Source: Galaxea fascicularis (taxonomy: Eukaryota; Cnidaria; Anthozoa; Scleractinia; Euphylliidae). From it: a stretch of 64,000 nucleotides of DNA. The translations under genes and the position numbers were made by a program. A model generated the notes under the pieces. The model saw only the letters and a program-made list of their open reading frames with translations, did no database searches and had not been told where the DNA came from. Positions within the stretch are counted from its first letter, which is position 1. Each line of letters starts with the position of its first letter. The DNA lies in the NCBI GenBank assembly GCA_948470475.1, contig OX419344.1, positions 22,232,225 to 22,296,224 of the forward strand, in the 5' to 3' direction. Below are positions 49,836 through 60,644 of the stretch, in pieces.

Positions 49836-50907
49836 GGAAATCCAAAAATGATGGTCGTTTTTCTCAACCACCGCAAGTTCCGCCCCGTCCACTCAGAATC
49901 GCCGCTTCCCGTCAAGTCCCGTCCAGAGTCCCGCAAGGAAACACCATCTGCACCGTGAAGTTGACATACCGCACGACTCAACGGTCCGCTGGGAGGAGTC
50001 TCACGAGAGATAGGGGCACATTGTTCCGGGATTACAGCTGGGATGTCCCGTCCCTTTTGGAGTCCCCCTTCAAAAATTGCCGCCAAAGCTAGAATTTATT
50101 TTTGAAAAGCGCATGCGCTTCTTGATGCAGCTGCTGAACAGTCTCACCTGTAGATGGAAGTGCAAAGCTATTTAGTCCTTTTGCGCGTGTTCTTTTGCAG
50201 CCCACCGCTGTTTATTGTTTTTGCTCTTGTCTCTGGCTTCTTTCAGACAGATGGGTTAAGAATGGCTTTCCTTTAGTTAATATTTATTTCGTTACACAGT
50301 TTTCGTGGGACAATCCGATGGAGTTACCTAGGAGATTAAGCAACTACAGTGGATACTCTAGGGACTCACTTAATATTCTTTTTTTTTTTCGATTTCCCGA
50401 ACGTCTTACTTTTCCTGGATTTAAGAGAATCTTAGTTACATCAGTAAGCCGAAAATTGCGCAATAAGTGACCACAACCTGTTCAGAAGGTTTTGATCCTA
50501 CGTTGACTAATGATAGCAAGACAAGAGTCTTTGTTGTGAAACAGTATCGATATTTTGTCGATATCGTGGTAGTCTTGGTATGGCATGAGTTTGACATCGA
50601 ATTACACGTACGTATGGTTTCACCCATGCTCTTTTGCAGAGTGAATATGGGTAGAAACCGAATTTTAGTTAATCGTCACCTGGTTCCCTTCGTCTCCACG
50701 ACGTGGTTTGCTTAAACTTCCGACAAATGGCTCCAAACTTCTAGTTGCAGGGAAAAGGAACCTTTTACAAGAAAAGTAGTGCGTACATAGTGAGAAATTT
50801 CTGTTGTCCTGGCAGCTTACCTGGCTTTTAAAAATCGCGCTTTTGTCTTGGAATTTTTGCGCGCGATCTCCACGCTTCGCGCGTTTTGCGTGTCCCACGA
50901 CTGCCCC

Positions 50908-50956
<49 letters not shown>

Positions 50957-53475
50957 GAAATGGTTTTATTGTTTAAATTTCGTATTCCGGTATGGTTGTG
51001 TAGAAACGGAAAAAAGGAATTACTTTAGTTTTATTTGCCATCGTTCCCTAATTTATTTGACTTCTAAACGTTAGAGGAACAGTTACAGTTTTTAACAGTC
51101 TTGCGCTTAAGTTGTCAAGGCGTGAGATTTCTTTGAGCAACGTTAGATGCACTGCCACTGGAAGTGCATTTTATTTTTTAACTTTTTTGTGGGCTGGAAA
51201 ATTCCCCTTTGGAATCTTTTATCTTCTTAGTTTTTTTCTGTTCCGTATAGTATCGGAAACATTTGAGGCAACAGGTGCAATTGCAGATGGAAGAAATTGT
51301 ATAAAAATTAAAGTGTAAAGGAAATGAAATGCTTGCCACTGAGAAGCGATTTATCTTTGACCTCCTATGTAGAGTTCCCCAGTAACAAATTGGACAAATG
51401 TTCTCAAATTTTCACTTGAAAAGAAATTATCTTGCAAGGGATGGTACACACAGAACCCCTGCCCGGTACTTTTCATGTGAATTGCCACACTTTAGGACTT
51501 ATCCACTGACTTAGAGGTCAAAATCGTCTTTTACCGCAAATCATAAACGGAAACAGCACAAAAAAATAGATAACTCTAAGGAGGGACAAAGTTAGCGTGT
51601 AAAAAGTACTTGGTTTATTGGGGGTCTGTTCTGATAGCCGAGCACCTGCGCCAATACTTCAATAGCTGTTATTGGTTAAGTTAGAACAACTGTCGTTCGT
51701 TGAGTGTATCGGAAATGGAAGCTCGAACTCTGATTTTTAGATTTCCTCTGTTATTACTCAGATGATGTAGTTCGAGAGATTTTCGTTTTTTTGGCAGCCT
51801 TTTTCCGTGGAATACTTGGAGACGTCAGTTTAAAACTTTCCATGGCAATAACCGTGTTTAGAAGTAGAAGGCTGATTGATGGAACAGACCCTCGTCATGG
51901 TGAATTCTAAGCTGTTGAATTGTATATTTTAGTGAAAGAAGTGGACGTATTGAAAGAAATACGCTGTTTTATTTATTTATTGAATTGAGAAATGGAAGAA
52001 TGTTTTGGTGTAATGTAAGAAGGCCCTAAGTTCAGTCATAATTTACTCGGGAAAATTGTTTAATGTTGAACAAAGGGAATACGTAAGGCGTCCATATACG
52101 AGGGCTAGATTTTCGTGTGTGAATGGTTTCTTCGTTGCGTCGGAAAATTATAAGAGGGAATTTTGCAAGGGTTATTGGTCAAGTGTTTCAAGTTGAGTTA
52201 AGTAACGCTTTCAAGGGAGAAGCTGTCATGTTAAGCTGAGAAGTTCATTGTCTTCATTTCCTTCGTCAGAAAGTTTTTTAGGTTGTTGTTGGGGGCACTC
52301 AATTGCCAATGAAAGCTAGTCACGCAACGCCTTGCGCAGCGTTTACGCCGACGCAAAGCAGTAACTGGTAAGTAGACTTAATTAGGCAACAGGATCCCTT
52401 CGCTGGCTACAATATTTATTTATATGTTATATTTTTTAGCTGGAGAAACTGTTGCCTACTTTTTACTAGGCCTCTGCTATAGACTGGTTGGTTATGCAAT
52501 CCTCGCCAACATCGAGCGTTGCGTGACGAACCGAAATGACTGCTGCGGCACCTTAATTTTAACCCTAGCTATCAGCTGTATAAGCATTTCTGTTAACCTG
52601 TGCTTTGCTTGGTACTCGACACCGAGGAGCAATTTTGATTTAACATTTTAAGAGAAGGATTTAATTTCACAGAAGATGTACATTTTAAGAAGAAATATGC
52701 TGTAAGATATTGTAAAACTTGATTTTTAACTGAAGTCTTACAAGACTTGGTAAAGGTCGTGTAAGTCTTTTTTTAATAAAAAAGGGTTCAAATCCGATTT
52801 TATGTCTGTTGTTCTTAGAGAACCAAAACAGCATCGAACACAACTCGCTTTACATGAGGTCATCTTTCTAAAAGTTTGTCCCAAACTTTTTGTTCACGAC
52901 TGTAGTTTTGAGTAGGTGGTTACCACCTGAAAATAGGATAAAAATCCCGGTCTCTTGAACCCTAATCTAATAGTTACACTCAGTGGCTGATCCAGACCTA
53001 TAAATAATGGGGGCGGGCCGGGTGGGCGTTCGCAAAACGTTTTGGCCCTTTCGCGGGCCCCTCCCCTGGATCCGCTACTAGCATTGATGACAGTTTGTGT
53101 TGGAATTTCAGAAATAAATTCTGAACCCTTTGAAAGGCATAACATTTGTGTGAATATAAAAATCTTCTGCTGGTTTCATGCTTATTGAACGGGCAGCACT
53201 TCTGAGAAAATCGAAAGATTCTTGGTTTGAACATTTTCCCCTTACATGTTCGCGTGACTAACTATGGGCGAGATTCCCTTAGGCGTTTCCTCCTGACCGC
53301 GTTGAGCCCCGGGCCGACATGTTCGTTTCATGTGACTAATTCTTCGCGGAAGGCGGAAGTAGCCAAACAGGCATCCAGTCAATTTTGTTTGGTAGTTTCG
53401 ATTCGGTTTTTACTATTATAGAATAAAGGAGACATGTATAAATAAAACAAGGAAAGAGAAGTGTTCGATCAAACT
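49836..53475. other. DYRK1A-type 3' flank and spacer
   Basis: A (GA)n microsatellite occupies about 50911-50953. A 105-bp-family fragment lies at about 51450-51560. AATAAA-type signals occur at about 52774 and 53432, and either could end a long 3' untranslated region. An inverted pair, AGTGGCTGATCCAGA at about 52982 and CTGGATCCGCTACT ending near 53080, marks a degraded repeat. Short frames here, such as 52424-52651, are unrecognised. Confidence 0.35.
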
Positions 53476-55410
53476 ATGGCAAACGCCTCATCTTTGGCGG
53501 ACACATTGGGCAAACATTTGGAATGTGCTGAGTGTCTTGAGAAGTACACGGAACCGAAAATTCTACCATGTCTTCACACGTTCTGCAAACGATGTTTGCA
53601 AGGACTGTTGACTCAAGAAGGAAAAGATTGGAAAATAAATTGTCCAAGCTGCCGTTCATTTGCCGAGGTAAGTGAAGAGATCGTATTCTCCATGCTATGG
53701 GGTAACTTTTTCTATCAGAGTCCCCGACACCCTGGGGCAAATTCCCACCCTGGGGCTTACCATTGATAGGTGCGTTATGATCTTAAATCGGGTATGGTTT
53801 CAAGGGAACAACGAAAACGTATAAACGTATTTGTCTTTTCAACTCCAAATGAACGATAGAGAAAAAGAAGTAACCAAAGTATACCATTCAAGCTGAATTT
53901 TACCAATTCCTGGCTTATAGCCTAATATTATTACGCTACAATAATGCCAGTAAGAAAATTTGTAACTGCAACCCGTCTGAAAACGGGTATGGATGTTTGA
54001 CGCCAGGTCTGAAAACCTGTGTGGAAAATGGAATGTTTTGGTCTGAAATAGGGTTAGGATTTGGAGGACTGGGCAGCTCACCCCTACCAAGAATCCCTAG
54101 GAGTACCCCCCTCCAGGGTTAAGCTTAATTAAACTGCAAGTTGTGTTCTTTAAAAGCGTGTTTTATTGTGGACATAAATGAACAAAGCTCCCTTCAAAAG
54201 ATCCCAAACTATCAAAGATGTGAGTAGTCATAAGGCACGAAAGACATTTTCTCTCCACTAAGAAATTATATTTAAGGTGGGTGGGGTTAAAGTTGGGGGA
54301 AGGGAAAGTAGACTCCTAAAAGGCCCCAATACACGAAGGGTGATCCATGTTTGCAAAAGTAGCATTAGAGCAAGCAGGGAAATTGTTATGACATCATTAT
54401 TAACACTATGTATTTTTAGTGAGAGAGGACTGAATGTTTGAATTTGGCCAAATAAACCCATGGACAACATGAAATCTGAGATATCATTGTAAGACAAGAA
54501 TGTTTGCTATGGTACCATTCTTGCCATGTGGATGGGATAAATTGTAATATATCCTGTGGAGTGGTAGATATAACCTTAAAAACTAGGGACAGACACACCA
54601 CCCTGAAGTTCAGCTGCACTGAGACTTCCACAGTATGATGCACTATTTTTTATGTTGCAGTATACCCCTTTTCTCCCTAGGTAATGTATTTACTCTTGTT
54701 ACTTTCTTATTTTCTTTTCTGTTTAAACACAGATTCCTCAAGGGCAGGTTGATTTGCTTCCAGTCAATGTCTTTGTCAACAATTTATTAGCTGTCGTTGC
54801 CCTTCACAAAGACTTGGAAAGTGGCGATCTCGAGTGTGATGTTTGTGAGAGTGGGGACCCCCCTGTCAACAGATGTGCTACATGTTTGCATTTCCTTTGT
54901 GAGTTCTGCTCTCAAGCTCATCGGCGAGGACGTGGGAGTAGCTCACATAGCCTTTTGTGTCTTGAAGAAGCAAAAAAGATTGGATCTGTGTCTGGTTCAA
55001 AACCATCATTTTGTAAAGAACATGAAGAAGAGGTGATAAAGCTTTTTTGTGAGACATGCAGTATAGCTATCTGCAGAGACTGCACTATTGTCAACCATCG
55101 GGATCATAAATATACGTTTGTGAGGGATGCCTTTCCAAGGTACAAAGAAAACTTGACCAAACTTCTGTCTGAGACTAAAACAAAATTATCTAACCTCAAA
55201 GAGGCACTTGATTCTGCTACAGACATGAAGACACGTATCCACTCTAGTGCAAAACAGACAACACAAGAGGTCATTGAATGTTTTGATGAGCTGACAACTT
55301 TGGTTGATACTCGTCGCACAGAACTGATAAGTCACATAAACACAGTCAAAGAGGCAAAACTTGGATCTCTTGCTGTGCAGCAACAAGAGCTAGAAACAGC
55401 TCAAGGATGA
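53476..55410 (+). CDS. TRIM-family protein, RING-B-box-coiled-coil part, ends at a premature stop
   Basis: Exons are 53476-53667 and 54733-55410, with GT-AG junctions in phase 0. The frame encodes 289 residues before a TGA at 55408-55410. A RING finger occupies residues 17-59 (C17, C20, C32, H34, C37, C40, C56, C59, the C3HC4 pattern). A first B-box-like segment (about 98-141) is followed by a second B-box at about 155-196 with C158, H161, C170, C173, C178, C181, H186 and H189. A coiled coil follows (YKENLTKLLSETKTKLSNLK and onward to about 285). RING-type TRIM proteins are E3 ubiquitin ligases, often in innate immunity or development. The same frame continues past the TGA into recognisable TRIM sequence, so the stop looks like a nonsense change, for example CGA to TGA. 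A truncated RING-B-box-coiled-coil product could still be made. Confidence 0.85.
53700..54115. repeat. Degraded repeats in the TRIM-like intron
   Basis: CATTGATAGGTGCGTTA near 53760, with CACCCTGGGGC just before it, resembles the right end of the element at 63349-63635. AGGTCTGAAAACCTGTGTGG and GGTCTGAAATAGGGTTAGG at 54005-54065 look like a further degraded repeat. Confidence 0.4.
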
Positions 55411-57429
55411 GTGCAAAGTGGTGTAGAATTCACTGAAAGTGTCTTTGAAAATGGCTCTGAAGTTGAAATTCTGAACATGCATAGACAGATATCAAGTCGG
55501 CTGCGTTATTTGACCTTATCACAGTGGCAGCTGGAGCCATGTGTTGATGAAGGTTTTAACTTCAGAGATGACAATCTGTCTGTGGAATTGAAACACGAGA
55601 TTTTGTGTTGTGACATATGAGGTGACAGATGCTGCTATGTCAACAGTAACCATGGAACATGGACAAGAGGGTGTAATCTACAATACACTCTGTGGACAGC
55701 CAGTGAAATTCACAATAACTGCCAGGTTGCAAAATGGAGCAATAACGTTGAAAGGAGGTGACATTTTCAATGTGCAGATTGATTCAGGTGATGCAGGAAT
55801 GGTTTCGTCCATGACAGTACATTTCAGTAGTGAAAAAGGAATGTACTGTTTTTCACACACTCCAGAAAAAGGGGGTCTTTACTCAATGTCTGTGATGCTG
55901 AATGGACATCACATACAGGGCAGTCCTTTTACATGGTTTGTTGAAAAGTGGACTCTTGAACCACTTTTATCAGGTGATGGAGATGTTCACATACAAGAAG
56001 AAGGAGAAGAAGAAAAATTGACAGCAAGCTACCTAGTGCATTGTAATGTTCTTGGTGGTTCACAACATGGAGCTAAAATGACGGAAAGAACTTTAGGTTC
56101 CATAGGCACCTTGCTTGGTGTTAATATATCTGCTGTAACAGGTGATATAACCTTTACAACCTTCAGTAAGATAAGCAGTGCCACTGTACCAAGTTCTGCT
56201 GTTACTTTGTCTGGTGCAGACAAAGGGCTTTCACTTGGTTCTACTACACAGCCTCTTTCAAGTGGCTTTGGTTCTTTAGGTGTGACTTCTGGTACTATGT
56301 CCTGTACCACTAGTGGTGCTAAGGCACAGGGGTTTCATTGGGTGCTAGTACACAGCCTCTGTCTAGTGGCTTTGGTTCTTTAGGTGTGATGTCTGGTACT
56401 ATGTCCTGTACCACTAGTGGTGCTAGTGCACCAAGGACTGCTACTTCGTTGTTTGGTGCAGGCACAGGGGTTTCATTGGGTGCTAGTACACAGCCTCTTT
56501 CTAGTGGCTTTGGTTTTTTAGGTGTGACATCTGGTACTATGTCCTGTACCACTAGTGGTGCTAGTGTACCAAGGACTGCTACTTCGTTGTTTGGTGCAGG
56601 CACAGGGGTTTCATTGGGTGCTAGTACACAGCCTCTTTCTAGTGGCTTTGGTTTTTTAGGTGTGACATCTGGTACTATGTCCTGTACCACTAGTGGTGCT
56701 AGTGTACCAAGGACTGCTACTTCGTTGTTTGGTGCAGGCACAGGGGTTTCATTGGGTGCTAGTACACAGCCTCTTTCTAGTGGCTTTGGTTCTATGTCCT
56801 GTACCACTAGTGGTGCTAGTGTACCAAGTTCTGCTGGCTCTTTCAAATTTGGTACAGGCATAAGGGTTCCTTCACCTACTGCACAGCCTCCATCCAGTGG
56901 CACTGGTTTTTCTCTTGGTGCTACTCCCTGCACTACTGCTACACATAACAGTGGGTTGTTTAGCAGTGCATTGCAAGTTCCAACATGTGATATTGCTGGT
57001 TTGAGTTTTCAGACACAACCTTCAACTGATGGTAGGCCTGTTTTACCTTCTGTTGGTTTCAGTTCGGGCAAACACATGTGGAAAGTTCAAATACATGGCA
57101 ATGTCATGGAGGGTTTTAGTTTTGGTGTCATTAACATCACCAGGAAACCTAACGATAGACTGGCTAAGCTTGGAAACTGGTGGGCATGGAACTCACACTT
57201 GAAGCAATACCCACTGCCTTCAGGTGCTCAGTCATCTGCAGAGAGCACTATTACAGACTGCACAAGTGGTGACATTATTCAACTGTACCTGGATCATGAG
57301 GATGGGACACTTAAGATCTACAATCCACGCACCAAACAGTCAGACATCTGGGGTGGAGTTAAGGGAGAAGTGCTTCCAGTGTTTCACATGACAGCCCATG
57401 GAGATAAGATTTCTTTGAAACTGCAATAA
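55411..57429 (+). pseudogene. Downstream half of the TRIM-like gene: filamin-like, FG-like repeats and B30.2/SPRY, out of frame
   Basis: After the TGA the original frame continues (SGVEFTESVFENGSEVEI) to a second stop at 55618-55620. The following domain is in the next frame from about 55600: VTYEVTDAAMSTVTMEHG, then a filamin-type immunoglobulin-like domain (FTITARLQNG..., GGLYSMSVMLNGHHIQGSPF). That frame ends at 56381-56383. The earlier frame resumes through the 138-bp repeats and a B30.2/SPRY domain (GKHMWKVQIHG, FSFGVIN, WWAWNS, GDIIQLYLDHEDGTLKIYN, VLPVFHM) to a stop at 57427-57429. The second frame change fits a 34-bp deletion near 56322 relative to neighbouring repeats. An AATAAA lies at 57929-57934. 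The order RING, B-box, coiled coil, filamin, FG-like repeat, SPRY is one continuous ancestral gene in my reading. The frame breaks could be real or assembly errors. Confidence 0.8.
56189..56940 (+). repeat. 138-bp coding repeats with FG-like motifs
   Basis: Copies of GGCACAGGGGTTTCATTGGG occur at 56323, 56461, 56599 and 56737, exactly 138 bp (46 codons) apart. Divergent copies precede them (from about 56189) and follow (to about 56940). Each unit encodes SLFGAGTGVSLG, TQPLSSGFGFLG and SGTMSCTTSG. The middle copies are almost identical, while the outer ones are diverged, the usual pattern of expansion by unequal exchange. The last regular copy lacks part of the unit. Confidence 0.9.
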
Positions 57430-58584
57430 GAGACTGAAAGCCAGTTATGGTGTGTAGATTACTTAGAGCAGTCTTGTTGTGTTCCAGAGGATGGAGGAGG
57501 TAGAGAGTTGATTCCAATTTGAAACACTACGAGTACTCAAAAGTGAAAATACATGCAGTGCACGTTCTGATGTAAAACTTGCTACCTGCCACTGAACCTC
57601 TCTTGTGCAAACAGGGAACTGACTGCAGTTAGTGTGTGGAATAAAATACTGTGTGGTGCCAGAAAAATTTCTGAACCCTGCCTTATAGAAAGCAGGGTCC
57701 CAAGAGCCAAAGTCCTTAAAAGAAACTGTGAAGCTTAACTGGAATTTCCAGAGCATCAGAAAGATTGAAACCAAAACCTGGGATATGGATACTTTTTGGA
57801 ACTGCAAATTTCCTGTGCAGTCCATCAATGAAGGTGCCCTGGAACAGGTTTGAGACTAGTATGAATGCTTGCATCTATGTAACTTTTATCAGTTTAAATG
57901 GTATGGTATGGATTTGAGACTGGTATTGAATAAATATTATTGACTGATACGTGGTGGTGCCTTTCAGGCAGATATAAAGCTTGCACAGACAGCCGCAGTA
58001 GTAGCCATGGTTTGAAGGGAATGTCTATCCAGGTTTCAATTTTTTTAATATACAAAATGGATCATGAGCTCTCAATAGAGATCCATACCCCTCATCTGCA
58101 AAACCTGATGTTTGCTTTGGCACTGTATTCTGTGGCAAGCATAATTAAAATGTTGCTGCCAGTATTGTCATCGAAATTAAGGAGGAACTACAGCACATGA
58201 GCTCATAGCATGAGCAATGACAAACCATGTTTCTACATTGTAGCTCTGATGAAGGTGGACAGAAGCTGCCAAAAATGTAGAAGACCAAAGCAGATCAGAT
58301 TAAGAAAACTTTTTCAAAATTAAAAATGCTATTTTGTGTATTTGAAATTGGTAAAAAAAAATTGATGGATGCCATTAATGTCTACTAGATGATGGGTGCA
58401 TTATGAAGACTGGGTCAAAACTGGTATCCAGATCTTGTGTGACTTACGTGTATATGTGTGTATGCATGATTGCGTCATATGATTACTAATTCTGGACCTT
58501 AAGTCCTCTTGCATGCTTTTATAAAGCATTGGCCAGCTGAACACATGGTACTCCTTTGCAAAGTGAAAAATACACAAATATCAT
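57430..58584. other. 3' flank of the TRIM-like gene
   Basis: AATAAA at 57929-57934 is the likely polyadenylation signal. No other feature is recognised, and short frames such as 57940-58200 have no support. Confidence 0.35.
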
Positions 58585-58752
58585 CAGAGGTTTCACTAAG
58601 CTTTTAAGTAGGTGGCAATGCCGACTAGAGTAGGTGGCTGTGTCGGCTGTACCAAGTGAGGGATACATTTTGTTCCATTGGAAAGTAGGCAGCGATGATT
58701 TGGGAAGTAGCCGGTGAAATTCACTGGTTGCTGCCTTCTACTGAAACCCCTG
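58585..58752. mobile_element. 168-bp hAT-like MITE, CAGRGGTTTCA ends
   Basis: CAGAGGTTTCA at the left and TGAAACCCCTG at the right pair with one mismatch. The interior has several GTAGGTGGC / GTAGCCGG words. The size equals that of the element at 38166-38333, but the sequence differs. Confidence 0.7.
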
Positions 58753-59173
58753 ATAATGAAGTATTAAAAATATGATTACAGAGACTAAAGATTGATGAAG
58801 AAGAAGTAATAATGAAGTGTGTTAATAGAACATTTGGACTAAGTAGAAGATATAACAATATTATTATTAAGTATATTGTTGCAAGTGAAGTTTAAAAATT
58901 AATGATTAATGTAATCCATTTGCAGAGTGAAAATCAGTGTAGGTGAGCTTTTCAGTTAGTAGGATAAATTAAAGCACCTTTTAAAGTAAACTTTGAAATA
59001 TTTGCTTTCTGATATCATTGGTTTATGGCCAGGAATGTCATCAAGAGCCAGGGATTGAGAATATTTTAAGCTTGAGTTGTGGCATTTTGTTAAAACAAAT
59101 AGTAACATTCCAATAGTAAACAGTTTTAAGTGCATTTGAAGAAGATGCCTAAGGAAATAATAGGGTGTTTTCT

Positions 59174-59463
59174 TAAGGCCAATTTACGAAGTACGATTTT
59201 TGCTTACAACTGTCGCATGCAACTTCTGTAGCGCATGCTGCTCGTGCCATGGAAAAAATCATATACGACACTTGTCATTCAATATTACCTATATCTACGA
59301 CTGTCGTATGGTTTTAAAAGATGTTTCAAATCGCCGTTACATTTTTCGAGTCGTGAGCATCTGTCATGATGATGTCGTAGGTCTGATTTACACAGAAGTC
59401 ATGGTGTAAGCTAGTCCTATGTGACAGTCAAAAGGAAAAATTGTATGTGTAAATCGCCCCTTG
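59174..59463. mobile_element. Inverted-repeat element, AAGGCCAATTTAC ends
   Basis: TTAAGGCCAATTTACG at the left is matched by TGTAAATCGCCCCTTGG at the right with a few mismatches. Pairs such as CGACTGTCGTATG occur inside. No coding frame is supported. Confidence 0.5.
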
Positions 59464-59944
59464 GTGTCACAGAAAGTTTAAATTGTTGGCTTTGCATTGT
59501 TGATGTCTGTCAAATGTGTTTTCTTTGCATAATGACAGGACACAAGAGTCATGAAATAGTTAAATGTACATTATAATAAATAAAACAAAGAGTAAAATGT
59601 AAATACTGTCCCTGTCCTACGGTCCTAAATACTGACTACTTGTAACTCCACATTGTAGTTGTTACATGTTAAGTAAATGACCCATTCACTCCAAAACTGG
59701 AGAATTAAACATGTTTAGTATGACTTACCCAAATAAAATTATCCAAAATTCTAGAACTTATTTTTTTAAAACAAAAATCCCAAAGTTGACCATTTGAATG
59801 AAAGCTAATAGGCAGCACCTTCCTGTCTTACTGTTCATAGCTGTGTAGGAGTTGGTTCTCACTTTTAATGTTATTAGTGCCTGTGGGTGAATGTCAGCAT
59901 TCAAATGACAGCTGCTGAGCAACATTATCCTGTCATGCTGTTTA

Positions 59945-60279
59945 CAGTCAAACCTCGATTATCTGGATTTTTCGATTATCCAGACCTGCCTCTTTGGTCA
60001 CAGTTTTTTTTCACAATCAAGATTCGTATCAAAATGCATTTCATTCAAACTATGCACTGAAACTCCAGCTTGAAGTGAATCAGTGTTTCGCTTCAAAACA
60101 CAAATCGGCACAACATTCACGCTTACGCAGTGCAGGTAACAACACAGAGCATATCCTTAGGCATGATTTTTTCAGTTTTATTTTTGTCTTATTAATATTG
60201 ATATTTTTTATTATTCAGACATGATTATCCGGACTAATCACTCCAGTCCCAATGGGTCCGGATAATCCAGGTTTGACTG
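59945..60279. mobile_element. 335-bp pogo/Tigger-like MITE with TA duplication
   Basis: CAGTCAAACCTCGATTATC at the left and GGATAATCCAGGTTTGACTG at the right form the inverted repeat, and TA lies on each side. These ends and the TA target are typical of pogo/Tigger elements of the Tc1/mariner superfamily. The interior is AT-rich and non-coding. Confidence 0.8.
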
Positions 60280-60644
60280 TATTATGCTATGCAAGATGGT
60301 TGTAATTTTTGACCTATGGAAGAAACCCTAGTGCAGAAAAATTATTTTTGTGATCTTGGTAGACATTTTAAGAAATGCTATTTTCCATTTGGTTAATACT
60401 GGGGACTCTTAGGAGTGAGAGGGTTAAGTTTTAGTCATTAAGCCCCATCAACATGCACATTCTCTTCTCTTTTTTTCAAATATTTCTTATGGTACTAGAT
60501 GGGAGATAAACGTTGTTTCAAAGACAGTTCCTCTTTCATGATGATTTTGATTATTCTAATGACCTGCATGTTTGGTTCAAAAGTATTATCGTGAGGAGAC
60601 AAAAGATGCTGGTCAGTGTATAATGTTAAAGGATTTAAAGGTAG

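Noticed and set aside
56319..56933. 204-codon minus-strand frame with Pro/Val/Leu repeats
   Set aside because: It is antisense to the 138-bp coding repeats. A repeat length divisible by three keeps both strands open. The sense strand has clear domains on both sides.
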